A stretch of DNA of 13,227 nucleotides, from NCBI GenBank assembly GCA_017646785.1, contig JAGCLX010000007.1:1-13227 (forward strand), written 5' to 3'. This stretch comes from Alistipes sp. (GTDB lineage: Bacteria > Bacteroidota > Bacteroidia > Bacteroidales > Rikenellaceae). Position 1 is the first letter of the stretch. Each line of letters begins with the position of its first letter. Below are positions 1 to 8,340 of this stretch, piece by piece. The notes under the pieces are model-generated. The model was not told the origin of the DNA, made no database searches, and saw only the letters and a list, made by a program, of their open reading frames with translations. The position numbers and the translations under genes were made by a program.

Positions 1-920
1 ATAGTAACACTTGTCAGGCTGTCGCAATCACGGAATGCCTCATCTCCAATCGTAGTTACGCTACCGGGGATAGTAATGCTTGTAAGGCTGCCGCACCTAT
101 GGAATGCACCATTTCCAATCGTAGTTACGCTATCACCTATAGTAACACTTGTCAGGCTGTAGCAATAATCGAATGCAAAATCTCCAATCGTAGTTACGCT
201 ATCAGGAATAGTAACACTTGTCAGGCTGTCGCAATCAGAGAATGCATAATCTCCAATCGTAGTTACGCTACCGGGGATAGTAATGCTTGTAAGGCTTCTG
301 CAATCAGCGAATGCATACCCTCCAATCGTAGTTACGCTACCGGGGATAGTAATGCTTGTAAGGCTGTCGCAATCAGAGAATGCAAACCCTCCAATCGTAG
401 TTACGCTATCGGGGATAGTAATGCTTGTAAGTCTGTCGCAACCAAAGAATGCAAAATTTCCAATCAGGGTAACACCGTTGCCAATGGTGAGTGATGAGAA
501 GTTAGAACCTTCTAGCCAACCATATGTGGATGGAAAATTGTCATAGTCGTAGTCGGTTTCAACAATTTTACTATTGATTATCAACTCGCCGGTGCAACGA
601 CTGAATGCAGAATCTCCAATCGTAGTTACGCTTTCAGGGATAGTAACACTTGTCAGTCTGCGGCAATAACCGAATGCCCACTCTCCAATCGACGTTACGC
701 TATCAGGGATAGTAACACTTGTCAGGCTGTCGCAATAATAGAATGCCGAATTTCCAATCGTAGTTACGCTATCGGGGATAGTAACACTTGTCAGACTGTC
801 GCAACAAGCGAATGCAAAATTTCCAATTGTCGTTACGCTATCACCGATAGTAATACTTGTCAGGCTTCTGCAATCAGCGAATGCAGCATCTCCAATCGTA
901 GTTACATTGCCATCAAAGGT
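1..920 (-). repeat. Tandem 69-bp coding repeats (BspA/LRR_5 array)
   Basis: The hexamer TCCAAT or its close variants recurs on the plus strand at 45, 114, 183, 252, 321, 390 and 459, then at 615, 684, 753, 822 and 891, always 69 bases apart inside each block. The two blocks are separated by 156 bases, which is two units plus 18, and this stretch encodes a divergent segment ([17 protein letters not shown] and following). Many units differ at only a few bases, mainly at the codons just before and after the conserved AF. The period is a multiple of three, so copy-number change would keep the frame. The array runs past the left edge. Confidence 0.95.
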
Positions 921-1967
921 AATAACACCCTTACCATCAGTGTATGTATTTGAAGTAATGATAGCACCAAAAACATTAGGATCATATGGTGTTATAATTT
1001 CGCCATAGAATGATGTGTACCAAATCTCGTTTGAAGCAGGTGTTGGTTGGTTGGGTTGGTTGGGGCTGTCGGTGTAAACAAACTCAAAAGCCGCCATAGG
1101 CTGGATATGGTTGCGCTCGATAGTGAGAGCCTTATCTGTTGACTGCTCCATAACATAGCCCTCGGTGTCCTCAATTTCAACGGTGAAGCCCTGCTCAAAG
1201 GTCTGAGGAGGCAAAGCGATGTAGAAAGCGGTAGCCTCAGCACCAAGCACCACGCCCTCGCCGCAGTCGAGAGTAACCTCGGTAAAGATGGAGTCGGCGA
1301 AGTCTAAGTCGTCACCAATGCCATTCTCAACATCGTCATGGCCACCACCCTCACCAGGAAGGGTAGCCTTAGCACTCTTAGCGTCGACATATACAACGCC
1401 GGCGAGCTGCTCGTCACCATTACCACGTAGTGTGATGCTCGTAACCCTCTCGCCATCGCCCGTGAGCTGCACCTTGAGCCAGCCGCAGACACTCCTAAGT
1501 GTAAATGCCGATAAATCACTCGCCGCAACCATGATGTTGCCACCCTCGCCATAACTGCCCTGCTTATAACTCTGCACATCGGGAAGCATGGCAATAACAG
1601 ATTTGTCCTCCAGATTAAGAGTGTAGTCGCTGTTGTAGGGGTATACGATGACGACATCGTCCATAACCTGCTCGCCGAGATTGTCGTCCTCGGCCTCCAG
1701 TAGGCCCATGCGGTCGCCATCCTCGCCCTGGAATACCCATTTCATGTTGGTGTGGGACTGGTAGAACACCGACACCTCATCACCCGCGTTCCACACGGTC
1801 TTCTGCGCCTCGTTGAGCTGAATGCGCGTTGCATCCTCGCCATCCTCGAAGCCTACGGTGAGGGTGTCGGGAACAGCTGCGCGGTTGTGAGCAATCTCCT
1901 TAACCTCGTTCTGTGTGCACGCCGCAAAGGCAAGCACAGCAAAGACGAAAAGAGAAAATTTTTTCAT
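1..1967 (-). CDS. BspA-type leucine-rich repeat surface lipoprotein with fimbrillin-like N-terminus (3' end beyond window)
   Basis: The frame is open without a stop from the ATG at 1967 to the left edge (655 codons and 2 bases), so the C-terminus is missing. Residues 1-17 are a lipoprotein signal peptide (MKKFSLF, a hydrophobic core, lipobox AFAAC with Cys17). Residues about 35-298 resemble fimbrillin-like N-terminal modules of Bacteroidales surface lipoproteins ([14 protein letters not shown] at 56-69). A Pro/Asn/Gln-rich linker follows ([11 protein letters not shown], 301-311). From about residue 349 the protein is 23-residue repeats of the LRR_5/BspA type, with core [14 protein letters not shown] and AF..C. 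Twelve repeat junctions are visible, with one divergent insert. Related proteins are surface exposed and some bind host matrix or other bacteria; the ligand here is unknown. The start is supported by the signal peptide and by a -7 element about 50 bases upstream. Family assignment is firm, function is not. Confidence 0.9.
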   Translation of the reverse strand, partial: MKKFSLFVFAVLAFAACTQNEVKEIAHNRAAVPDTLTVGFEDGEDATRIQLNEAQKTVWNAGDEVSVFYQSHTNMKWVFQGEDGDRMGLLEAEDDNLGEQVMDDVVIVYPYNSDYTLNLEDKSVIAMLPDVQSYKQGSYGEGGNIMVAASDLSAFTLRSVCGWLKVQLTGDGERVTSITLRGNGDEQLAGVVYVDAKSAKATLPGEGGGHDDVENGIGDDLDFADSIFTEVTLDCGEGVVLGAEATAFYIALPPQTFEQGFTVEIEDTEGYVMEQSTDKALTIERNHIQPMAAFEFVYTDSPNQPNQPTPASNEIWYTSFYGEIITPYDPNVFGAIITSNTYTDGKGVITFDGNVTTIGDAAFADCRSLTSITIGDSVTTIGNFAFACCDSLTSVTIPDSVTTIGNSAFYYCDSLTSVTIPDSVTSIGEWAFGYCRRLTSVTIPESVTTIGDSAFSRCTGELIINSKIVETDYDYDNFPSTYGWLEGSNFSSLTIGNGVTLIGNFAFFGCDRLTSITIPDSVTTIGGFAFSDCDSLTSITIPGSVTTIGGYAFADCRSLTSITIPGSVTTIGDYAFSDCDSLTSVTIPDSVTTIGDFAFDYCYSLTSVTIGDSVTTIGNGAFHRCGSLTSITIPGSVTTIGDEAFRDCDSLTSVT

Positions 1968-2018
1968 GGCCGGATTATGTTTTTATTTTTTTTGTACGTA
2001 TGGTGAATAATGTTAATA

Positions 2019-2026
2019 CAAAGTTA
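2019..2026 (-). promoter_or_regulatory. Putative -7 element (TAACTTTG) for the LRR lipoprotein
   Basis: On the minus strand the sequence TAACTTTG fits the Bacteroidetes -7 consensus TAnnTTTG. It lies about 50 bases upstream of the ATG at 1967, giving a leader of roughly 45 bases. I see no convincing TTTG at the -33 position, so this is a half-match. Confidence 0.5.
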
Positions 2027-2079
2027 CATATTTCTTTGAATGTTGTAGCTTGGGACTCGCTTTTTTTTTGAAAAAATCG

Positions 2080-2087
2080 TATATTTG
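2080..2087 (+). promoter_or_regulatory. Putative -7 element (TATATTTG) for the M16 peptidase group
   Basis: TATATTTG fits the Bacteroidetes -7 consensus TAnnTTTG and lies 30 bases before the ATG at 2118. No good -33 TTTG is seen 19-21 bases upstream. Because an earlier in-frame ATG at 2085 would sit inside this element, the element favours 2118 as the true start of the first peptidase gene. Confidence 0.5.
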
Positions 2088-2117
2088 TACCAAACAAAAT
2101 ATGTCATCAACAAATAT

Positions 2118-3353
2118 ATGATAAAATACCAAAAGAGAGTACTCAAGAATGGGCTGACTCTCCTTGTAAACCGCGATCGTGCGTCGAAGCTCGCAGCAGT
2201 GAATATCCTTTACAAGGTGGGTGCGCGCAATGAGATGAGTGATAAAACAGGTTTCGCCCATCTCTTTGAGCATCTTATGTTTCGTGGTACGCTGAATGTG
2301 CCCGACTTCGATGTGCCCGTGGTTATGGCCTCGGGTGAGAATAATGCCTTCACAAACAACGACTACACAAACTTCTACATAACACTCCCAAAGGAGAACA
2401 TATCAACGGCTCTGTGGCTCGAGAGTGACCGCATGCGCAACCTCAATATATCGGAGGAGGCATGCGAAACAGAGAAGCATGTGGTAATCGAGGAGTTTAA
2501 GCAGCGATACCTCAACCAACCCTATGGTGATGAGTCGTTGCTGCTGCGCGACATGTGCTACAAGGTGCATCCTTATCGCTGGTCGGCAATAGGTATATCG
2601 CCTGACCATATAGAGCGTGCCACACTCGACGATGTGCGTGCCTTCTACGACCTGCACTACCGCCCTTCGCGTGCCATACTCTCAATATCGGCAGACCTCG
2701 ATGAGGAGTATATGCTCGACATGGCGGAGCACTACTTCGCCGACATAGAGGATATGGGTGGCGACATAGCTCCCGTGCCTGCTGAGCCTGAGCAGACGGA
2801 GCCTCGACGCTTGGTCGTTGAGCGCGATGTGCCAGCAACGAACATAACGATTGCCTTTCACATGGGTGACCGCCTATCGCGCGACTTCTTCCTGGGCGAT
2901 TTAGCCTCGGACTTGTTGGCCGGAGGCGAGTCTTCACGACTTATAAACCGCTTGGTCAAGGAGCGCAATCTCTTCTCGAGTGTTAACGCCTATATCTTGG
3001 GTAGCCTCGATGCGGGGCTCTTCATCATCAAGGGACGACTAATGCCCTCAACAACTGAGGCTGAGGCCGAGGAGGCTCTGTGGGGTGAGCTCAGGGAGCT
3101 TATGCAGGGCAATATCTCGGACTATGAGTTGGAGAAGGTGAAGAATAAGTTTGAGGCCAACATGCTCATGGGCGAGATAAATGTTATGAATAAGGCTATG
3201 AACCTCGGCTTCTACTCTATGATTGGCGACCTTGAGTTGCTTAATACAGAGGCTGATATATATCGTTCGCTCAGCCGTGAGGAGGTGATGTCGTTTGCAC
3301 AACGCTGTTTCACACCCAATAATTCATCAACCCTAATATACCGCGCAAAATGA
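2118..3353 (+). CDS. M16 family zinc metallopeptidase, catalytic (HxxEH) subunit
   Basis: This 411-residue protein belongs to the insulinase/pitrilysin clan, two-subunit M16B type. The inverted zinc motif is intact: His48-Leu-Phe-Glu51-His52. The third metal ligand is probably a glutamate in VVIEEF (Glu125 or Glu126). The N-terminal M16 domain covers about 1-170 and the C-terminal inactive-fold domain about 175-400. The C-terminal half reads ERNLFSSV where a substrate-binding Arg/Tyr pair would normally end in Tyr, so that function is probably supplied by the next gene. No signal peptide is visible, so the protein is likely cytoplasmic. I place the start at 2118 (MIKYQKRVLKNG) rather than the in-frame ATG at 2085, which overlaps the promoter element. 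The stop overlaps the next start by 4 bases (ATGA), suggesting coupled translation and a complex. The substrate cannot be told from sequence. Confidence 0.9.
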   Translation: MIKYQKRVLKNGLTLLVNRDRASKLAAVNILYKVGARNEMSDKTGFAHLFEHLMFRGTLNVPDFDVPVVMASGENNAFTNNDYTNFYITLPKENISTALWLESDRMRNLNISEEACETEKHVVIEEFKQRYLNQPYGDESLLLRDMCYKVHPYRWSAIGISPDHIERATLDDVRAFYDLHYRPSRAILSISADLDEEYMLDMAEHYFADIEDMGGDIAPVPAEPEQTEPRRLVVERDVPATNITIAFHMGDRLSRDFFLGDLASDLLAGGESSRLINRLVKERNLFSSVNAYILGSLDAGLFIIKGRLMPSTTEAEAEEALWGELRELMQGNISDYELEKVKNKFEANMLMGEINVMNKAMNLGFYSMIGDLELLNTEADIYRSLSREEVMSFAQRCFTPNNSSTLIYRAK

Positions 3354-4603
3354 TACAGCAACCTGAGATAGTTATGCCCCGCAGCGTAGATATGCCACAC
3401 GCCAAGTGCCATACGGCTGCCAATGGTGTTAAGATATACACGCTACACACCGATGACTTCGAGGTTGTGCGTTTTAGCCTCGTCTTTCGCGCTGGTACCT
3501 CAACGCAGTTGAAGCCCTTTGTAGCCTCGACAACGCTCAATATGTTGGGTGAGGGAAGCGCCTCGATGACCTCGCAGCAGATAGCCGACGAGCTCGACTT
3601 CTATGGCTCGTACTACGATGCAAACATCGACCGCGACTATACGTATGTGTCGTTCTGCTCGTTATCGAAGTTCTTTGACCCCACAATAAGGGTGGCGCGC
3701 GAGATTATCCTCAACCCCATCTTCCCCGAGCGCGAGCTTAAGACATATTGCCAGAAGCGTAAGCAGGGCCTTAAGGTTGAGCGCAGCAAGATAGATGTTC
3801 AGTCGCGCGAGTTGTTTGCTCAGGCGCTCTTTGGTAAGCACCACCCATACGGCATATCGGCATCGGAGGAGTGCTACGATGATGTGTGTCGCAAGGATGT
3901 CGTGGCTATGTATAACCGCCTCTATACGGCAGATAACTGCTTTGTTGTGTGCAGTGGTCGCATCGACGACCATGTTATGGAGGCAGTAGAGGAGTTGGTT
4001 ATGGGGCTTGGAGAGGGTTGTCGCCCCGAAGCTAAAGTTGTGGAGTGCGACACTCAGTACCGCTTGCATCGCGATGTTGAGGGCGCTCTGCAGTCATCCA
4101 TACGTCTTGGTCGCCTATTGTTCCCACGCACGCACCCCGACTTTGTGGGTATGCAGGTTGTTGCGGCTATACTGGGTGGGTACTTTGGTTCGCGCCTTAT
4201 GCAGAACCTACGCGAGCTACACGGCTACACATACGGAGTGCAGGCGGCGATGATTAACTTCGACAGCGCCGGCTATCTGGCCATTGCTACGCAGGTGGCA
4301 CGTGAGCACCGTGATGAGGCGTTGAGGGAGATATATGCTGAGATAGAGCGTCTGCGCAGTGAGCTCATTGATGAGGAGGAGTTGCAGATGGTCAAGAACG
4401 TTATGATCGGTGAGATACTACGCATCCTCGATGGCCCATTTGGCATTGCGGATGTGACGATAGAGAACATCATGTGCGGCATGGACAATCACGCTACGGA
4501 GCATAGTGTGGCAACCATAGCTGCTATAACCCCCGATGATGTGCGAGAATTAGCTCGTAAGTACCTCGAGCGAGATAAAATTGTGGAGGTCGTAGTAGGG
4601 TAG
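3350..4603 (+). CDS. M16 family peptidase-like protein, non-catalytic partner subunit
   Basis: This 417-residue protein has the two-domain M16 fold but no zinc site. Where the partner has HLFEH it has Ser60-Thr-Thr-Leu63-Asn64, followed by the family-like MLGEGS. Its C-terminal domain keeps the substrate-binding segment FGSRLMQNLRELHGYTYG (280-297), with Arg288 and Tyr295 in the places of the conserved Arg/Tyr pair. Known M16B heterodimers, such as mitochondrial processing peptidase and bacterial two-subunit enzymes, split the active site in this way, so the protein most likely forms a heterodimer with the gene before it. The start codon lies within the stop of that gene (ATGA), which fits 1:1 production. 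There is no signal peptide. The next gene starts 9 bases downstream. Confidence 0.88.
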   Translation: MIQQPEIVMPRSVDMPHAKCHTAANGVKIYTLHTDDFEVVRFSLVFRAGTSTQLKPFVASTTLNMLGEGSASMTSQQIADELDFYGSYYDANIDRDYTYVSFCSLSKFFDPTIRVAREIILNPIFPERELKTYCQKRKQGLKVERSKIDVQSRELFAQALFGKHHPYGISASEECYDDVCRKDVVAMYNRLYTADNCFVVCSGRIDDHVMEAVEELVMGLGEGCRPEAKVVECDTQYRLHRDVEGALQSSIRLGRLLFPRTHPDFVGMQVVAAILGGYFGSRLMQNLRELHGYTYGVQAAMINFDSAGYLAIATQVAREHRDEALREIYAEIERLRSELIDEEELQMVKNVMIGEILRILDGPFGIADVTIENIMCGMDNHATEHSVATIAAITPDDVRELARKYLERDKIVEVVVG

Positions 4604-4612
4604 TATTATAGT

Positions 4613-5242
4613 ATGATTCGAGCTGAGATTGTAGAGTACGTAGAGCGTGAGATATTGCCACGCTATGAAGGCTTTGATGCTGCGCATAGGCGTAACCATG
4701 CCGATGTGGTCATCGAGCGTAGCTTGACCCTCGCACGCCAGCTGGGTGTAAATGTGGAGATGGCGTATGTCGTAGCCGCATATCACGACACGGGGCTTGC
4801 CGTAGGTCGCGATGTGCACCACACAGAGTCAAAGCGTATATTGCTCGAGGATAGTGTGTTAAAGAGATGGTTTACAGCCGAGGATATTGCTGTGATGGGT
4901 GATGCCGTGGAGGATCACCGTGCCTCATCAAAGCAGCCACCACGCACCATATATGGTCGCATTGTAGCGGAGGCCGACAGGCTCATAGTCGTCGAGTCGA
5001 TACTGCGTCGTACGATACAGTTTACGTTGAGTCACCACCCCGAGTTGAATAGGGAGCAGGGCTATGAGCGTATGTTGGAGCACCTCAGGGAGAAGTACGA
5101 CTATGGCGGCTATTTGAAGTTGTGGATAGAGGAGTCGGACAATGCCAAGCGCCTTGAGGAGTTGCGCCAGGTGATAGCCGATAAAACGAAGCTGCGAAAG
5201 CTCTACGAAGAGATATATTACGAGGAGATAAGTAAAATATAA
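4613..5242 (+). CDS. HD-domain phosphohydrolase
   Basis: This 209-residue soluble protein is of the HD superfamily of metal-dependent phosphohydrolases. The metal ligands are readable: a first histidine in RRNH (His29, or His25), the pair His58-Asp59 in AAYHDTG, His102 in EDHRAS, and Asp122 in AEADR. The C-terminal 60 residues are charged and helical. The layout matches small stand-alone HD proteins often annotated only as HD-domain proteins; the substrate (nucleotide, nucleotide second messenger or other phosphoester) cannot be inferred. It starts 9 bases after the second M16 gene and ends one base before the GH2 start, so it is probably co-transcribed with both. No membrane segment is visible. 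Confidence 0.85.
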   Translation: MIRAEIVEYVEREILPRYEGFDAAHRRNHADVVIERSLTLARQLGVNVEMAYVVAAYHDTGLAVGRDVHHTESKRILLEDSVLKRWFTAEDIAVMGDAVEDHRASSKQPPRTIYGRIVAEADRLIVVESILRRTIQFTLSHHPELNREQGYERMLEHLREKYDYGGYLKLWIEESDNAKRLEELRQVIADKTKLRKLYEEIYYEEISKI

Positions 5243-5243
5243 T

Positions 5244-7772
5244 ATGGTGATTATGAGGCTATTGTGTAGATTTGTGCTGTTTACTATTATGCTCATTATT
5301 GTGGGCTGTATGCCAAGCGAGGTGGCGCGTAAGGTTGAGGATTTCAATTTCGACTGGCGCTTCAGGCTTGGTGATAATGAGATGTATGCCAGCCCTGCCT
5401 ATGATGATAGCGGTTGGCGCATCCTGCACCTGCCACACGACTGGAGCATCGAGGGTGATTTCTCTATTCACAACCCTTCGACACCCGCGGGCGGAGCATT
5501 GCCTGGAGGTGTGGGTTGGTATCGTAAGACCTTCACAACCTCCGATGTTAAGAATAGGGTGGTTACGGTGGAGTTTGATGGCGTGTTTATGAATAGCACC
5601 GTCTATATCAATGGCCATGAGGTGGGTCACCGTCCCTATGGTTATTCGTCGTTCTCGTATGATATCACGCCCTACCTAAATCCCAAGGGTGAGAATAATG
5701 TAATCGCTGTGCGCTGTGATAACTCCGAGCAGCCCAATTCTCGTTGGTATGCCGGTTGTGGCATATATCGCAATGTGCGCCTGGTTACCACCTCAAAACT
5801 CTTTATAGAGTACTCGGGAACATATGTCATTACGCCCGCGATTAACGAACATTCGGCAACGGTACATAGCACCGTGACTGTAACCAACAAGAGTGACGAG
5901 AAGCGTAGCTTTAAGCTTGTGAATGCTGTGTTGGATGGCGATGGCAAGCGCGAGCGTAAGCGCGAGTCTACACACACGTTGAAGGGTGGCGAGAGCATGG
6001 AGGTGGAGATGAGTATGCAGATTCCCAACCCAACGTTCTGGGATATTGACAATCCCTACATGTATGAGTTACGTAGTGCCATTGTCGTTGATAATAAGGA
6101 GGTTGATGTCTATACCACGCCATTTGGTATTCGCACCATAGAGTTTAAGCCCGATACGGGTTTTTGGCTCAATGGCCGTAACGTGAAGCTCAAGGGTGTG
6201 TGTATGCACCACGATATGGGTGCGCTGGGTAGTGCTGTGCATCGTCGTGCCCTGGAGCGACAGCTCGATATTTTGCAGTCGTTTGGTGTGAATGCCATAC
6301 GCACGGCACACAACCCTCCTGCACCCGAGTTGTTGGATATGTGTGACCGCCGCGGTATACTGGTTATGGACGAGGCGTTCGACATGTGGCGCAGGGCAAA
6401 GATGGAGTATGACTATGCCCGCTACTTTGATGAGTGGTATCAGCGCGACCTTGCCGACTTCATTAAGCGCGACCGTAACCACCCCTCGATCATCATGTGG
6501 TCGGTGGGCAACGAGATTTTGGAGCAGTGGGATAGCAGCGAGCAGAGTAGCCTCGACGACCTGCCTGCAGAGCAGCGCAACCTGTTGATGAACTTCCTGG
6601 CGCAACAGGCATCGGGTGATATTACAGATGCCGACCTCAACCCCAATGTGCTCCTTGCACGCCACGTCGTAGCTACGCTCAAGAAGTATGACAATACGCG
6701 CCCAGTGACGGCGGGATGTAACGAGACACGCCCATTCAACAACCTACTGCGCTCGGGAGCCTTCGATATCGTGGGCTTCAACTACCATGAGATGGACTAC
6801 GACTCGGTGCGTGTGTGGTATCCCAATATGCCCTTCATTGGCTCGGAGACGGCATCGTCGCTAAACAGCCGAGGCTTCTACCTCCACCCCTCTACCGAGG
6901 AGCTCATCGTGCCCGAGCGTTGGGACCTACCCTACGACACGGAGCATCATCAGTGCTCGGCCTACGACCACTCGCGTGCTCCATGGGGTACGCTCCACGA
7001 GAAGGCGTGGATTGCGGTGCGTGACCGTGACTACTGCGCTGGTACATTTGTCTGGACAGGCTTCGACTACCTCGGTGAGCCTACGCCATACACGTGGCCC
7101 TCGCGCTCCTCATACTTCGGTATTGTGGACCTGTGTGGCTTCCCTAAGGATTGCTACTATATGTACCGCGCGGAGTGGACAGACAACACCACGTTGCACC
7201 TCTTCCCACACTGGAACTGGCAGGATGGTGACGTGGTAGACATGTGGGCATACTACAACAATGCTGACGAGGTGGAGCTCTTTGTTAATGGTCGCTCTAT
7301 GGGTCGCAGTCGCAAGACTTCGGAGCGTCTGCATGCCCTCTGGGAGGGTGTGCCCTATGAGGCGGGAGTCGTTGAGGCTGTGAGCTATAAGGGCGGTAAG
7401 GTCGTTGCGCGCCATAAGCGTGTCACAGCGGGAGAGCCCGCACGCCTTGTGCTTACGGCAGACCGCACAACTATACAGGCTGACGGTTACGACCTCTCGT
7501 TTGTCACTGTTGAGTGTGTTGATGAGAATGGTAACGTGGTGCCCACGGCGATGAACCAGCTCTATTTCGAGGTTACGGGAGCTGGTGAGCTTGCCGGTGT
7601 GGATAATGGCAATGCCGCGGGCATGGAGTCGCTCAAGGGCACGTCGATGAAACTCTTTAATGGCAAGGCGCTCGCCATTGTACGCTCGTTGCGAGGCGTG
7701 CAGGGCGATATAACTCTCACGGTGGTGGGTGACGGTGTTGAGAGCGCTGTGGTGACCCTAAGTGCAAAATAG
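5244..7772 (+). CDS. Glycoside hydrolase family 2 lipoprotein (beta-galactosidase-like)
   Basis: This 842-residue protein has a lipoprotein signal: a basic start (MVIMRLLCR), a hydrophobic run and lipobox IIVGC with Cys22. The GH2 sugar-binding jelly-roll domain spans about 33-185 (LPHDWSIEG at 63-71; GVGWYRKTF at 89-97). An immunoglobulin-like domain covers about 186-298. The TIM barrel covers about 300-640 (KGVCMHHDMGALG, 317-329; RTAHNPP, 353-359). The proposed acid/base is Glu424 in WSVGNE and the nucleophile Glu535 in FIGSETA. A C-terminal beta domain resembling DUF4982 follows (about 650-730, ELFVNGRSMGRS), then an Ig-like domain to the end. Family members release beta-linked galactose or related sugars from glycans; the exact substrate is unknown. 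No SusC/SusD genes are adjacent, which is unusual for such an enzyme. It begins one base after the HD gene stop; the alternative in-frame start at 5253 (MRLLCRF) would also keep the signal peptide. Confidence 0.9.
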   Translation: MVIMRLLCRFVLFTIMLIIVGCMPSEVARKVEDFNFDWRFRLGDNEMYASPAYDDSGWRILHLPHDWSIEGDFSIHNPSTPAGGALPGGVGWYRKTFTTSDVKNRVVTVEFDGVFMNSTVYINGHEVGHRPYGYSSFSYDITPYLNPKGENNVIAVRCDNSEQPNSRWYAGCGIYRNVRLVTTSKLFIEYSGTYVITPAINEHSATVHSTVTVTNKSDEKRSFKLVNAVLDGDGKRERKRESTHTLKGGESMEVEMSMQIPNPTFWDIDNPYMYELRSAIVVDNKEVDVYTTPFGIRTIEFKPDTGFWLNGRNVKLKGVCMHHDMGALGSAVHRRALERQLDILQSFGVNAIRTAHNPPAPELLDMCDRRGILVMDEAFDMWRRAKMEYDYARYFDEWYQRDLADFIKRDRNHPSIIMWSVGNEILEQWDSSEQSSLDDLPAEQRNLLMNFLAQQASGDITDADLNPNVLLARHVVATLKKYDNTRPVTAGCNETRPFNNLLRSGAFDIVGFNYHEMDYDSVRVWYPNMPFIGSETASSLNSRGFYLHPSTEELIVPERWDLPYDTEHHQCSAYDHSRAPWGTLHEKAWIAVRDRDYCAGTFVWTGFDYLGEPTPYTWPSRSSYFGIVDLCGFPKDCYYMYRAEWTDNTTLHLFPHWNWQDGDVVDMWAYYNNADEVELFVNGRSMGRSRKTSERLHALWEGVPYEAGVVEAVSYKGGKVVARHKRVTAGEPARLVLTADRTTIQADGYDLSFVTVECVDENGNVVPTAMNQLYFEVTGAGELAGVDNGNAAGMESLKGTSMKLFNGKALAIVRSLRGVQGDITLTVVGDGVESAVVTLSAK

Positions 7773-7788
7773 CAGTGACTGGTGCACA

Positions 7789-8340
7789 CTACTTATTGTA
7801 AATCTGAAAGTTGTATATAGCTCCCATCATAGCTGCTCCGCCAAAGTGTAGCGATTTTAGATATTCTATGCGCTCGGGCGTGACGCCGCCAAGAGCTATT
7901 ACCCTCGTGTCGATGATACCCTCGCGTGAGGCTCTAAGGAGCTCCTCGTGATTGAATTTTGATAGGTAGCCCTGTTTGGATATGCTGTCGAAGATGGGAC
8001 TTAGGAAGATGTAGTCGCACTCATCTTTGTATCTCGCGACCTCCTCAAATGTGTGGCATGAGCGAGAGCGTGTGCCACTATAGTCGGTAGGGTAGACCGT
8101 GAAATTGCGGTTGAGGTGAATACCTCGCAGGGCATACTCTTCATATAGTGGGGCGTAGTCGTGAACGACGATGCGTGAGCGCTCCGCGGGTGTGAGTTGC
8201 TCCAGGAGTGTTCTGCAATAATCTATCTCTGCATCGGGCTTCCTGAGGTGTACAATATCGAAGCCATTGGCAAGGAGGTGTCTAATTATGACATCCTCCC
8301 TGTCAATAGCAAAAGGCTGTGTTATAGCAATAAGTTTCAT
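7789..8340 (-). CDS. ThiE/TenI-like protein, last gene of the thiamin operon
   Basis: This 183-residue protein has the short beta/alpha-barrel plan of the thiamin phosphate synthase/TenI family. Readable landmarks are His31-Leu-Arg-Lys34 (QLRxK in ThiE), VVHDYAPL (58-65), GIHLNRN (73-79), SCHTFEE (94-100), IFLSPIF (111-117), ALGGVTPERI (149-158) and MMGAI (171-175). Compared by eye with the true ThiE of this operon, it lacks the aspartate of the GxSD segment (here LNRN), which in ThiE binds Mg and pyrophosphate, and it has His-Asp where ThiE has Asp-Asp. It is therefore probably not a full thiamin phosphate synthase; a thiazole tautomerase (TenI) or an undefined thiazole-handling role is more likely. 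Its ATG shares one base with the stop of thi4 (TAATG), so the two are probably co-translated. It ends 16 bases from the convergent GH2 gene. Confidence 0.82.
   Translation of the reverse strand: MKLIAITQPFAIDREDVIIRHLLANGFDIVHLRKPDAEIDYCRTLLEQLTPAERSRIVVHDYAPLYEEYALRGIHLNRNFTVYPTDYSGTRSRSCHTFEEVARYKDECDYIFLSPIFDSISKQGYLSKFNHEELLRASREGIIDTRVIALGGVTPERIEYLKSLHFGGAAMMGAIYNFQIYNK

Noticed and set aside
99..494. Plus-strand repetitive open frame
   Set aside because: It is the antisense reading of the LRR repeats. A 69-base period keeps several frames open together, whereas the minus-strand frame is open for 655 codons with a signal peptide and a recognisable family.
1..920. CRISPR array
   Set aside because: The repeats are contiguous 69-base coding units with no short repeat-and-unique-spacer structure, and no cas genes are present.
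2085..2117. Longer N-terminus for the first M16 peptidase starting at 2085
   Set aside because: The upstream ATG lies inside a good -7 promoter element (TATATTTG), and the family-like sequence begins at MIKYQKRVLKNG.
7789..8340. Second genuine thiamin phosphate synthase
   Set aside because: The metal/pyrophosphate aspartate in the GxSD segment is missing and the DD pair is changed to HD, while a complete ThiE is already present; I left the gene symbol empty.
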